The translations under genes were made by a program, and so were the position numbers. Source: Rhodothermales bacterium (GTDB lineage Bacteria; Bacteroidota; Rhodothermia; Rhodothermales; Bin80). From it: DNA of 64,000 bases. The notes under the pieces were generated by a model, which made no database searches, was not told the DNA's origin, and saw only the letters and a list, made by a program, of their open reading frames with translations. The stretch's first letter is position 1. Each line of letters begins with the position of its first letter. Positions 7,472-15,765 of this stretch are shown one piece after another. The DNA lies in NCBI GenBank assembly GCA_951812585.1, contig OX638318.1, positions 1 to 64,000 of the forward strand, in the 5' to 3' direction.

Positions 7472-9952
7472 TCAATGCCGCCGGCGCCTTAGACCCCACG
7501 CTCTGACGCCAAGACCCAGGATAGACATGTACACCAAAAGCGTCGTCGCCACGCTGATCCAGCGGCCCGCAACAAAGCTGGTCGGATCGAAGCGAAGTAC
7601 GACCTGATGCGTTCCTTCCGGGACCGGCACGGCGCGCAGCAGATAATTCGCGCGGTAGATGGACGCAGGCAGATTGCTTACCGTAGCCTTCCAGCCCGCC
7701 GGATAGTACACTTCGCTGATCAGCAGCAGGCGCGGCGCATCAGTCGTCACTGTGAAGGCCATCTCGCGGGGCCCGTAGTAATCCATCGACACATCAGCAA
7801 CGCTGTTGGAATCCAGCGGAACAATCTCCTCGGCCAGGGGCGCACTCACGATGGCCGTGCGGTGCGGATCAAAGGCCGGCTCCCGCAATCGCGCCCAGGT
7901 AGCCTCCGCATCGCCGATCACCTCCGCGGTGCCAATAAGCGCGGCGCGCGATAGCGGATCCGGATTTTCGAGCACCATGAACGGACTGCTGAGGAACACT
8001 TCGCGCGTGCCGGGGATGCGGCCTTGGGCAATGATATACCGCGTGTTCATCATGTCCAAGGCGTTTTCTGCCGGGTAGCCCGTGGCGGGATCGGTGAGGA
8101 TGTGCTCCAGGAAGTCTTGGTACAGGCGCAGCTTGGCACCGCTATAGCCGCCGAGCGATTCATGGTGAAAGGACGGGCGCGCGTTCCTGGTCTGGTCAGG
8201 GCTTTCCAGTGAAAGCACCCGAAAGTGCCCCGGTCCCCCCGCCTCGGTTTTCTTCTGCAGAAGGAACTGATCAACATCCAGGGTCTGGATTCGCGCAGCG
8301 GGATCGCTGCGCGGACTCAGGTGGTCTTCGTTGAAGTAGCGCTTCGCCACGCCGCCGAGATCAAACGCCACGAGTGCGAGGATCAGGAGCTTCAGAAGCG
8401 TTGCGGGCATTCTCCCCTGCCTGAAGAGGACCAGCCCTCCAGCGGCTATCAGCAAGAGCAGCACCGTGCGCATAGCATCCGCTCTAAAGGCTTCGCGACG
8501 CGGGCCGATAAGGCGCTCCTCCAGGAACTGATCGGCAGCCTGGATGACGCCCGCATGGTCAGCAGGCAGCTGGGCCTGCTGCGCAGCGGCTGCCTCAATG
8601 CGCTGGCGTTCGCCGGGCCGCTCAAAGTCAAAAAGCGTGTCGCTGGCTGCAAAGAGCAGCAGCGTGATGCCCAGCGCAATGCCTGTGGCAAGATATATCG
8701 CATGGGTTTTGCGCTTTTCCTGCGCGTGTCCGCCTTCCCTTTTCGTAACGTATCCGAGCCCAAGTGCTGCCAGGATGGCCAGCGTAAGGGCAACAGCGAT
8801 CAGCCAGGTTTCCGGGGTCCGAAACGCGTCGAACAGCGGAAAGTGCTCGAACATGGGCCGGTTGAGCAGCGGAAAGTGACGTCCAAGTGAAAACAGCGTC
8901 ATCAGCACCGCAGCGCTGCCCAACGCCCAGGCCGTGCGCGTACGCAGTCGCCAGAAGGCCAGCACCGCCAGGAGTATTACGATGCCTCCAACATAGTGCG
9001 GGCCTCCGGTGAAGGTCTTCGGCCCCCAGTACAATGCGCTACCACCGTAGGCGTCGGCGAAGAGCAGCGTCGCGAGCTCCTTCGGCCCCTGGCTCCAGCC
9101 CATCGCGTAGGCCCAGTCCAACGCGCCTTCTCCGCCGCCGCTGGCCATGCCCCGGATAGTGAAGGCCTTGTATTCGTAGGTGGGCCAGTAGATCTCCGTC
9201 ACCATCACAACGCCGAGCGCAGCTCCCATCAATAGCCAGAGCGAGGACGACGCGAATTGCTTAACGGTATGTTGCCGTATGGCCCCGACAAGCTCCACCA
9301 CCCACCACACCAGTCCGATTATGGCAATGTAGTACGGGATCTGCACATGGCCTGCGCGCAGATTTATGGCAACGGCAACAGCGAACAAGAGGCTTGACAA
9401 CACACTGGGGCGGCGCAAGGCATATATAAACGCCAAAAGCAGCCACGGCGCGTATGCCAGCGCAATGAACTTCGAGTTGTGGCCGGCCACCAAGATGATG
9501 GGGAGATAGGTCGTCAGGCCATAGGAGGCCGCGGCCAAGAGGCCAAGGAGCTTGTCCTTGGTCAGGTACGATGCGAGAAGGTACGCGCCGAATAGCAGGA
9601 CCAGAACGTGGGACAACGGCCATGAAACCAGGCGGAAGCGCGCAAAGAGACGATCAATCTGAAACACCGGCGGCGGCGGGCTGATAACCAGCCCGGGCAT
9701 CCCGCTGAACACATTGGTGGCCCATAGGGGCTCCTCGCCCACTTCTTGGCGATGCTCGAGCATTGATGCGGCTGCGGATCGCCAGTGGATGGTGTCGCCG
9801 CCGATCAGGTGCTCCCCTGAAATGAGCGTCGGCCAGCAGAAATACAGCGCGATGGCAACCAGCGCCGCAGCACACACAAGATGCTGCTGCGTGTTGGAAC
9901 GCGCGTCCCACCAGGACGACCGCTGCACCGGACGCGGTTTCCTTCTTGTCAT
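7472..9952 (-). CDS. YfhO-family polytopic membrane protein
   Basis: About 826 residues with a large set of hydrophobic segments (residues 25-45, 105-130, then roughly ten more to about 425, two near 500-530 and one at the C-terminus), and a soluble extracytoplasmic part between about 540 and 790. The sequence around GDTIHWRSAAASML, VFSGMPGLVIS and LAGHNSKFIALAYAPW matches the YfhO family (PF09586), GT-C-like proteins linked to lipid-carried sugar transfer onto cell-wall polymers. The soluble end has the family's MMNTRYIIAQG and YYPAGWKA motifs. The ATG at 9952 follows a TTG at 9955 and lies 4 bases from the gatC stop, so the two are cotranscribed. Confidence 0.9.
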   Translation of the reverse strand: MTRRKPRPVQRSSWWDARSNTQQHLVCAAALVAIALYFCWPTLISGEHLIGGDTIHWRSAAASMLEHRQEVGEEPLWATNVFSGMPGLVISPPPPVFQIDRLFARFRLVSWPLSHVLVLLFGAYLLASYLTKDKLLGLLAAASYGLTTYLPIILVAGHNSKFIALAYAPWLLLAFIYALRRPSVLSSLLFAVAVAINLRAGHVQIPYYIAIIGLVWWVVELVGAIRQHTVKQFASSSLWLLMGAALGVVMVTEIYWPTYEYKAFTIRGMASGGGEGALDWAYAMGWSQGPKELATLLFADAYGGSALYWGPKTFTGGPHYVGGIVILLAVLAFWRLRTRTAWALGSAAVLMTLFSLGRHFPLLNRPMFEHFPLFDAFRTPETWLIAVALTLAILAALGLGYVTKREGGHAQEKRKTHAIYLATGIALGITLLLFAASDTLFDFERPGERQRIEAAAAQQAQLPADHAGVIQAADQFLEERLIGPRREAFRADAMRTVLLLLIAAGGLVLFRQGRMPATLLKLLILALVAFDLGGVAKRYFNEDHLSPRSDPAARIQTLDVDQFLLQKKTEAGGPGHFRVLSLESPDQTRNARPSFHHESLGGYSGAKLRLYQDFLEHILTDPATGYPAENALDMMNTRYIIAQGRIPGTREVFLSSPFMVLENPDPLSRAALIGTAEVIGDAEATWARLREPAFDPHRTAIVSAPLAEEIVPLDSNSVADVSMDYYGPREMAFTVTTDAPRLLLISEVYYPAGWKATVSNLPASIYRANYLLRAVPVPEGTHQVVLRFDPTSFVAGRWISVATTLLVYMSILGLGVRAWGLRRRRH

Positions 9953-9955
9953 CAA

Positions 9956-10243
9956 CTAGTCAATGACCTTTGGCACCCGGAAATAGTCGCCGCAGGAATC
10001 CGGCGCATTGCGCAGCGCCTCTTCTGCCGTTATGCTCGGCTGGACCACATCTTCCCGCACGACTCCTGCCAGATCCAATACGTGCGTCATAGGCATTACA
10101 TCGGATGTGTCCAGCTCATCCAGCGTCTGCATATACCCGAGGATTGCGCTCATCTCTTCCGCCAGTTCACGTTCTTCTTCAGGTGAAAACGCCAGCCGCG
10201 CCAGTCTGGCGATGTAGCGGACTTGTTCAACAGAAACAGTCAT
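9956..10243 (-). CDS. gatC: Asp-tRNA(Asn)/Glu-tRNA(Gln) amidotransferase subunit C
   Basis: A 95-residue protein matching GatC, the small subunit that holds GatA and GatB together in the transamidation of misacylated Glu-tRNA(Gln) or Asp-tRNA(Asn). Signatures: VSVEQVRYIARLARLAFSPE at the N-terminus, the ILGYMQTLDELDTSDVMPM middle and LRNAPDSCGDYFRVPKVI at the end. gatA and gatB are not in the window. It is the first gene of the minus-strand run with the YfhO-like and GT4 genes. Confidence 0.95.
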   Translation of the reverse strand: MTVSVEQVRYIARLARLAFSPEEERELAEEMSAILGYMQTLDELDTSDVMPMTHVLDLAGVVREDVVQPSITAEEALRNAPDSCGDYFRVPKVID

Positions 10244-10660
10244 TCGTACACCAGTTCCTGCGTGTCAACAACGCAGGCGGACCGCTGTTTCCTTTGGTGT
10301 CCTGAGCGTCCCGCGCATTATTGCCGCGTCGCGCCGCTATGGCTCTTGTGCTGGTTTCGACCCATGGACTGCGCTAATCGCTTTACCAGGTGCGCCACTG
10401 GTATGGATTGGGCATGCCCTGTGCCGCATAGCCAACTGTGCGTGGTCGTATGCCATTGGCATAGCCTTGTTGCGTGCTGCAGCGCATCCGCTTCGGGCGC
10501 GGCCAAGGCAGCGTGCGCAACCGTTTGCCCGGCAGCGATTCATTCCCATTGGTAGCGATCCGCTGAGCTCCAGAATGCAGGTAGAACGTCAGGTTGCGAC
10601 CCAAGCGAAACAGGCAGCATTGCTCAATCGTTTAGCAGTATACTCATCGACACCTTTGCC
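10244..10660. other. Intergenic region between divergent genes
   Basis: 417 bases between gatC (minus) and the beta-barrel gene (plus) with no credible gene. It contains a perfect palindrome TATGCCATTGGCATA at 10449-10463, and a TATACT hexamer at 10637-10642, 18 bases before the plus-strand ATG, without a good -35 partner. Nothing else is recognisable. Confidence 0.4.
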
Positions 10661-11302
10661 ATGTTGACACGCCTGCCGCTACTGATCATAGCGCTGATGC
10701 TTTGGTCCACGGCAGCGCTTGCGCAGCGCTGGGAAGGATCCATCAAGGTGGGAACAGCTTCCACCACTTTCCGAGGCGATCTTGCTGCCGGGGAAACAAC
10801 CTGGAACCGCCGCTTGGGCTTTGCTGCCGGCACTTCGCTGGGCTACAAGCTCCGCTACGGATTTACTCCGGCAGTGGAGTTCAGCTACGTTCGCATGGGC
10901 GCTAGCACCGCTGTGATTTTCCTGGATGTGCCGGCTACCCTCCAGAGCAATTTGACCTATCTGACTTCTTCGCTCTTGCTGCAGTATAGGCTCTATTCCG
11001 GCGGATATGTCTATCCGCGCATCTTTGCAGGACCCGTCCTCGCCAATACGCTGAATGCCCAGATCTCGGTGTCGTCGCGCGACGGCCTTGGCGTCATCAC
11101 GGAGCAAGATGATTCCATTGAGGAGTGGGACCAGGCCTTCGTTGTCGGCGGCGGGATTGATGCAGAAATAGCCAGCCAAGTCCTTACGCTCGAACTGCGG
11201 TACTACCTGGGCCAGCGAGATGTGACGAAGCCCAACCCGGAGCTCGGCGAGTCAGTGCTACAGAACGCAGGGGTTATCATCATGATCGGCATTCTATTCT
11301 AA
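10661..11302 (+). CDS. Outer-membrane beta-barrel protein (PorT/OMP_b-brl-like)
   Basis: 213 residues with a clear signal peptide (LPLLIIALMLWSTAALAQ, cleavage after AQ). Alternating amphipathic beta strands follow: WEGSIKVGTASTTFRG, GTSLGYKLRYGFTPAVEFSYV, SLLLQYRLYSGGYVYPRIFAGP, VVGGGIDAEI and VLTLELRYYLGQRDV. The protein ends IIMIGILF, with the terminal aromatic residue expected of a BAM substrate. This is the build of the eight-stranded small barrel proteins common in Bacteroidota; no specific substrate can be named. Its stop overlaps the end of the convergent lipoprotein gene by 9 bases. Confidence 0.8.
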   Translation: MLTRLPLLIIALMLWSTAALAQRWEGSIKVGTASTTFRGDLAAGETTWNRRLGFAAGTSLGYKLRYGFTPAVEFSYVRMGASTAVIFLDVPATLQSNLTYLTSSLLLQYRLYSGGYVYPRIFAGPVLANTLNAQISVSSRDGLGVITEQDDSIEEWDQAFVVGGGIDAEIASQVLTLELRYYLGQRDVTKPNPELGESVLQNAGVIIMIGILF

Positions 11303-12211
11303 CTTCGCCAACTGGCGAAGGAGCGCATCGGCTGCTTTGGCCAGCTGCGCTGCCGCCCCGGCAGCGTCTGGCAATGATTGATCTGCTGGGGACGGGTCCG
11401 GTGCCAGGACATGAAGCACGATGCCCTCAGCCCCGAGCATTGATTCCAAGGCTGACGTGTTGGGAGGGTCGAGGTAGATCAGCACCCGAGTCTTGGCTAA
11501 AGGCCACAGGGGCTGGCGCAGGTAAGCACGAAGTCCGGCATAGTCGGCATCTTGCCTGGCAAACGCCGCCACCATGATCGTTCGATCCGGCGCGAACCCA
11601 CGCACTACATCCATGCCGTAGTTACGCGCAATCTCCGCGAGAGCGGCCAGTCCCAGGCGGGGACTGGGCCCGTCCAGGCCGGTGCACACGATGATCAGTT
11701 CCGAAGCGTACACTGGGTGTGCGCCCGCAGCAAAAGCCATCACGTTGCGGCCCTCGATCAGACTTGCTTCGGCGCTGTCCTGTATCACAAAGTGCACCGC
11801 TGCGCTGGGCTTCAGCGCCGGCTGAAGCCCATGCACCTGTGCGACCAGATAGGCTGCTTCATCGGTAGGCAGTTCTGCCGCATCCGAGTCTCCAGGGTTT
11901 TGCAAAAACCGCAGATCTTCGAGGAGACGATTTTCATCCCAGGGCGACGACAAGTCAATTCCATGAACCAGATCTGCCTCCTCTTGCAGTGCATGGCAAC
12001 CTGCCCACAGCACCAGCGCACAAGAGATCAGAGCTACCGCACAGCTTCGGAGATGACGCAGTGCTGCGGCGCTGAAAACAAGAACCTCCGTTGCCCGCGG
12101 GCGGTATCCATCTTCGCCTGTGGCCAAGCATCCCGTCTTCCAACAGCCGCATCGAGGCTGCGGCGCACCTTGCTGCGCCATTATGAGTCTCAATACTTGT
12201 TCGAGTAGCAT
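11294..12211 (-). CDS. Degenerate M28-like peptidase lipoprotein, probably not catalytic
   Basis: From the ATG at 12211 the protein has a basic N-region, a hydrophobic stretch and a lipobox LWAGC near residue 72, so it should be lipid-anchored. The rest has the order of M28 zinc aminopeptidases: LLEDLRFLQNP, then EAAYLVAQVHGLQPALK, GRNVMAFAAGAHP, ELIIVCTGLDGP, LGLAALAEIARNYGMD and TIMVAAFARQDADYAGLRAYL. The zinc-binding positions of the family are lost: AHxDH reads CTGLDG, the DNASG motif is missing, and the EE pair reads RQ. An inactive, binding-only role is inferred. The open frame continues to 12493, but that part shows no signal peptide at its start and no family similarity. An ATG at 12181 is an alternative start. 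Confidence 0.55.
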   Translation of the reverse strand: MLLEQVLRLIMAQQGAPQPRCGCWKTGCLATGEDGYRPRATEVLVFSAAALRHLRSCAVALISCALVLWAGCHALQEEADLVHGIDLSSPWDENRLLEDLRFLQNPGDSDAAELPTDEAAYLVAQVHGLQPALKPSAAVHFVIQDSAEASLIEGRNVMAFAAGAHPVYASELIIVCTGLDGPSPRLGLAALAEIARNYGMDVVRGFAPDRTIMVAAFARQDADYAGLRAYLRQPLWPLAKTRVLIYLDPPNTSALESMLGAEGIVLHVLAPDPSPADQSLPDAAGAAAQLAKAADALLRQLAKLE

Positions 12212-12693
12212 GGGCTGCTTGCGTTCGCCAATTGTGCCGCCTGGCATAAACGTTTCAGCGCGCGCACCATTGCCTCCCTGATCTGCAGTGTCAAAGGCGT
12301 CATGATCAGCCTGGCAGCATTGCACGACCCATGCACGGCATCGCTGCATGGTGCAGGTGCAGGGCGCCACAAGCAATAATGGGGTCAGTGACTTTGGTGC
12401 GGCCGCGACGCACCTGTCGGCAACAGCCATCAGACCGAGCGCATCCAGACCGGACACATCGGCGGGCGCTTCGTGCCCAATGATACGTCTCAAACGCCGG
12501 ACCCGCGCAGTCCACAGTGCCTGCGGTAGCAGCGTCCCGTCGCTGGCATACGCCAGTCATAGCCCCTTTTGTAGCGGGGGCTGCGCGGGGGGCGTAACCG
12601 GTCAGAAACATGCGGAGGCCATGGCGCGCCACGCCATCAGAAACCGGTAGCTGCGGACAATGTAGAAATCGTGCGCCCAGAAGCCAGAAACAC
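12212..12693. other. Intergenic region between divergent genes
   Basis: 482 bases between the M28-like lipoprotein gene and the third glycosyltransferase. Open frames from both sides extend into it, but none shows recognisable protein features. I see no clear promoter pair or repeat. It presumably holds the two divergent promoters. Confidence 0.3.
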
Positions 12694-13827
12694 TTGAGCC
12701 GTACCAGGACGCTGGCACTCGTTGGTCCCATGTACCCGTACCGGGGCGGGATCGCGCACTTTTTGGAAACGATGTACCGGGGCTTGGAAGCCCGCGGACA
12801 CACGGTCAGTGCACTGACATTCACACGGCAGTACCCTGATTTTCTCTTTCCGGGTAAGACGCAGCTTGACCAAAACCCCATAGGCGCGCGGCCCGCAGCC
12901 CGCCGGGTCATAGATTCCATCGATCCTCGCAGCTGGTTCAAGGCCGCTCGCATCATCGCGCAATCAGGAGCGGACGCGGCTGTCTTCAAGTATTGGATGC
13001 CGTTTTTGGCTCCTGCAATCGGCACCATGGCGCGGAGCCTGGCCCGTCGCGGTGTGAAGGTAGTCATGGTGGTGCACAACGCCATCCCGCACGAGCGACA
13101 CTTCGGTGACGCCGCACTTTGTCGCTATGCGTTAGGCGCGGCTGATGGTTGTATTGTTTTGTCCGAATCCGTTGGCGCAGACCTGAGGAGGTTGGGGGTG
13201 GATGCGCCCCAACGCCTTGTTGCGCATCCCGTGTACAATATCTTTGGCGAAATCATAAGCGACCGCGCCGCACGGAGCACGCTTAACTTGCCTTATGATG
13301 CTCCAGTGCTTCTCTTCTTCGGCTTTGTTCGGCGATACAAGGGCCTCCATGTGCTCCTGGAGGCTATGCCCCGGATCGTACAGCAATTGCCCAATGTGCG
13401 CCTGGTCGTGGCAGGCGAGTGCTACGACGAAGAGCAACCCTATCGCGATTTGATCCGGCAGCACGGGTTGGAGAAGCACATCCGGCTGGACCTCTCCTAT
13501 ATACCCAACGCGACGGTGCCACAGTATTTCTCGGCCGCCGATGTGATTGTGCAGCCCTACGTTTCGGCAACGCAGAGTGGCATAGCCCAGATAGCCTTCA
13601 ATTTCGACACGCCTATCATTACGACAGATGTCGGTGGACTAGCAGAAGTTGTTCGCCACGAACAAGACGGACTCATCGTGCCTCCGCAGAGTCCGGAAGC
13701 GCTTGCCGCAGCTGTGATCCGATACTTTAGCGAGGGATTGCGGGACAGGCTCAGCGAGGGTGTGCGCCAAAGAAAGCAGGCCTTCGGGTGGGATGTCTTG
13801 TATGAGGCCTTGGAATCTTTGTTGTAG
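12694..13827 (+). CDS. Glycosyltransferase family 4
   Basis: GT-B glycosyltransferase of about 377 residues. The first beta strand and loop read LALVGPMYPYRGGIAHF, the usual N-terminus of a GT4 subgroup. The acceptor half has VVMVVHNAIPHERHF and DGCIVLSESVGADL; the donor half has VLLFFGFVRRYKGLHVLLEA, VRLVVAGECYDEE and SGIAQIAFNFDTPIITTDVGGLAEVV. I placed the start at the TTG at 12694, a few residues before the first strand. The frame also contains an ATG at 12610, whose extra 28 residues are Arg-rich and unlike the family, and an ATG at 12730 that would cut into the first strand. None has a good Shine-Dalgarno. Confidence 0.85.
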   Translation: MSRTRTLALVGPMYPYRGGIAHFLETMYRGLEARGHTVSALTFTRQYPDFLFPGKTQLDQNPIGARPAARRVIDSIDPRSWFKAARIIAQSGADAAVFKYWMPFLAPAIGTMARSLARRGVKVVMVVHNAIPHERHFGDAALCRYALGAADGCIVLSESVGADLRRLGVDAPQRLVAHPVYNIFGEIISDRAARSTLNLPYDAPVLLFFGFVRRYKGLHVLLEAMPRIVQQLPNVRLVVAGECYDEEQPYRDLIRQHGLEKHIRLDLSYIPNATVPQYFSAADVIVQPYVSATQSGIAQIAFNFDTPIITTDVGGLAEVVRHEQDGLIVPPQSPEALAAAVIRYFSEGLRDRLSEGVRQRKQAFGWDVLYEALESLL

Positions 13828-13975
13828 CCAGACCATGCATGCCGTGACTATGCTGACTATGCAGCGGGCAGTACGCGCTCGTACAGCATCCGTACTGGTA
13901 CATGGAGCAGTGCCATTTTGAAACCGCTCTGCGCACATTTCGTAGGCTTAAATAGGGACCATTGCAATAGAAGCC

Positions 13976-14431
13976 ATGATCAACAGGGACACCATGAAGG
14001 AGCGCTTCGATTCGTTGAAATCCGAGGGCAAGGAGCGCTTCGATGAATTCCGCTCCGAGGGCAAGGAGCGCTTCGATTCGTTGAAATCCGAGAGCAAAGA
14101 GCGGTTCAATGAATTCCGCTCCGAGAGCAAGGAGCGATTGGAAGAACTCAAGGTGGAAGGCGGTCAGCTCGCCGGCAAGGTGCGTGAGATCATTCAAGAA
14201 GGCAAGGCCCGCAAGATTATCATCAAGAAGGGGGAGCGGGTTCTGGCGGAGTTTCCGCTGATCGTAGGCGTGGGCGGCGCTACAGCGGCCGTCGTCCTCG
14301 CCTCTACCCTGGCGGCCGTCGCGGCCATCGGCGCACTTGTCTCCGATGTGTCTGTCGTAATCCATCGCCACGATTCTGATGCCAATGGTGAGGAGGTTCG
14401 CGAAGTGTCCTTCACCGAGATCGACGAGTAG
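13976..14431 (+). CDS. DUF4342 protein with N-terminal hendecad coiled coil
   Basis: 151 residues. Residues 8-62 are five 11-residue repeats (KERFDSLKSEG type alternating with KERFDEFRSEG type), predicted to form a right-handed hendecad coiled coil. Residues 62-130 match the DUF4342 pattern: GGQLAGKVREIIQEGKARKI, IIIKKGERVLAEFPLIVGVG, then a small-residue hydrophobic segment (AAVVLASTLAAVAAIGALV) and VSVVIHR. The biochemical role of DUF4342 is unknown; the family resembles a membrane-associated module. A second ATG at 13994, with AGGGA just upstream, would start exactly at the first repeat and is the better translational start. Its 3' end overlaps the frame of the next gene. Confidence 0.8.
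   Translation: MINRDTMKERFDSLKSEGKERFDEFRSEGKERFDSLKSESKERFNEFRSESKERLEELKVEGGQLAGKVREIIQEGKARKIIIKKGERVLAEFPLIVGVGGATAAVVLASTLAAVAAIGALVSDVSVVIHRHDSDANGEEVREVSFTEIDE
13997..14161 (+). repeat. Five 33-bp in-frame tandem repeats
   Basis: Units at 13997, 14030, 14063, 14096 and 14129, each 33 bases. Units 1 and 3 (encoding FDSLKSE) are nearly identical, as are units 2 and 4 (FDEFRSE or FNEFRSE), so the real period is 66 bases, which was duplicated. Unit 5 has diverged (LEELKVEG). The DNA identity is higher than protein constraint requires, which points to recent expansion by slippage or unequal crossing-over. Confidence 0.85.
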
Positions 14432-15434
14432 ACTTTTCGATGCGTCAATAGTAGTCGGCGGCCCGCCGCCATCGGTCGCCTTTGGTGATGTTGCTGCTGC
14501 AGCAAAACGGCTGCGGCACATAGCCCATCGTACGCCTGTTGCTACATCCCGCACGCTGAACAGCCGGGTGGGTGCCTCGGTATTCTGCAAGCTGGAAAGT
14601 TTTCAGCGCACGGGGTCCTTCAAGCTGCGCGGTGCCTACAATGCACTCAGCCAATTGGATGCCACCGCGTGCCCGCGCGGCATCCTGACCTACTCGTCAG
14701 GCAATCATGCCCAGGCCACTGCGCTTGCAGGAAATCTATTGGGCCTTAATGCGACTATCATCATGCCGCGAGATGCGCCGCGAATAAAGCTGCAAGCGAC
14801 ACGTGCATATGGTGCGACCATCGTTGAATACGACAGAAGTGAGGTGACGCGAGAAACGCTTGCCAGACGCTTGTCTGCGGAGCGGGGACTGCCCATCATT
14901 CCGCCGTACGATCATGCACACATCGTCGCGGGCCAGGGTACGGCCGCGCTAGAGCTCCTGCAAGACATCCACGGACTGGACTACGTCTTGGCTCCGTGCG
15001 GCGGCGGCGGACTGCTTTCCGGTTCGGCTTTGGCCGTTCGCGCCCTGCGGCCCCAGTGCCAGGTCGTGGGCGTTGAACCCGCCAATGCTGATGATGCCAC
15101 GCAAAGCTTTCGCACCGGCGTGTTGCATTCGATCACCAATCCAGACACGATAGCGGACGGCGCTCGGACGCCCTCGCTGGGAAAGGTCACCTTTCCGCTC
15201 ATCCAGGACCTTGTAGACGACATGGTGACCGTGACTGAGGCTGCCATCCTGCACGCCACGCAGTTTCTTTGGGAGCGCATGAAGCTAGTCGTGGAGCCGA
15301 CGGGCAGCCTGGCTGTAGCCGCACTGCTAAGCGGCGCATTCAGCCAGCCTGGCAAGCGCATCGGCGTTATCATTAGCGGCGGCAACGCAGACCTGGCATC
15401 ATTGGGCAAAATGGTTGCTGTAGGGCCAACCTGA
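14379..15434 (+). CDS. PLP-dependent threonine/serine dehydratase (no ACT domain)
   Basis: Fold-type II PLP enzyme that dehydrates threonine or serine to the 2-oxo acid; serine or hydroxyaspartate racemases share this build. The Schiff-base lysine lies in FQRTGSFKLRGAYNA, the cofactor phosphate loop is GGGGLLSGSA (CGGGG), and SSGNHAQATALAG and IISGGNADL are the other conserved blocks. With about 350 residues and no regulatory ACT domain it resembles the catabolic TdcB class. No start codon exists between the DUF4342 stop (14431) and the first conserved residues (SVAFGDV), so translation probably starts at ATG 14379 or 14385, overlapping the upstream gene by about 50 bases; a non-standard ATA at 14448 is the alternative. 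Confidence 0.88.
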   Translation: MPMVRRFAKCPSPRSTSRLFDASIVVGGPPPSVAFGDVAAAAKRLRHIAHRTPVATSRTLNSRVGASVFCKLESFQRTGSFKLRGAYNALSQLDATACPRGILTYSSGNHAQATALAGNLLGLNATIIMPRDAPRIKLQATRAYGATIVEYDRSEVTRETLARRLSAERGLPIIPPYDHAHIVAGQGTAALELLQDIHGLDYVLAPCGGGGLLSGSALAVRALRPQCQVVGVEPANADDATQSFRTGVLHSITNPDTIADGARTPSLGKVTFPLIQDLVDDMVTVTEAAILHATQFLWERMKLVVEPTGSLAVAALLSGAFSQPGKRIGVIISGGNADLASLGKMVAVGPT

Positions 15435-15765
15435 GCCGCGTCCGCCGACCCGGTTGCAAGCCATGGCTCCTGCAGCAGGTTTCGACTGGTACCGAAAGGC
15501 TGCGCCCTGCCCCGCGGCATAGACACGCCGGCTGCTGCAAGCAGGGGCACGCCAAGGCATTCCAAGCCTGACAGGGCAGACCGCAGACTGCGATCTGCGT
15601 ATTGGAATGCGTCAGCCGAACAACGATTTGGTCATGCCTTTGCGGCCTGGCGCAAGGCCTGTGGCGCAACAAGGGCCCCGCGCAGGTGCAGGAGCGCACA
15701 AGGACGGCATCCAGCACTCGTGCGGCTTGATGGGGCCCCGCGTAGGCAGGTGCAGAAGCGCGTCC
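15435..15765. other. Convergent intergenic region with an inverted repeat
   Basis: 331 bases between the dehydratase (plus) and surE (minus) without a credible gene. GCATTCCAA (15558-15566) and TTGGAATGC (15602-15610) are perfect 9-base arms. Inside them GCAGA and TCTGC form a second nested pair, so a two-step hairpin is possible. It may act as a bidirectional terminator, although there is no T-run. Confidence 0.4.

Noticed and set aside
6481-7506. Plus-strand open frame of 341 codons
   Set aside because: It is exactly antisense to the glycosyltransferase at 6046-7437 and reads Arg/Cys/His-rich sequence without any domain, a typical shadow in GC-rich DNA.
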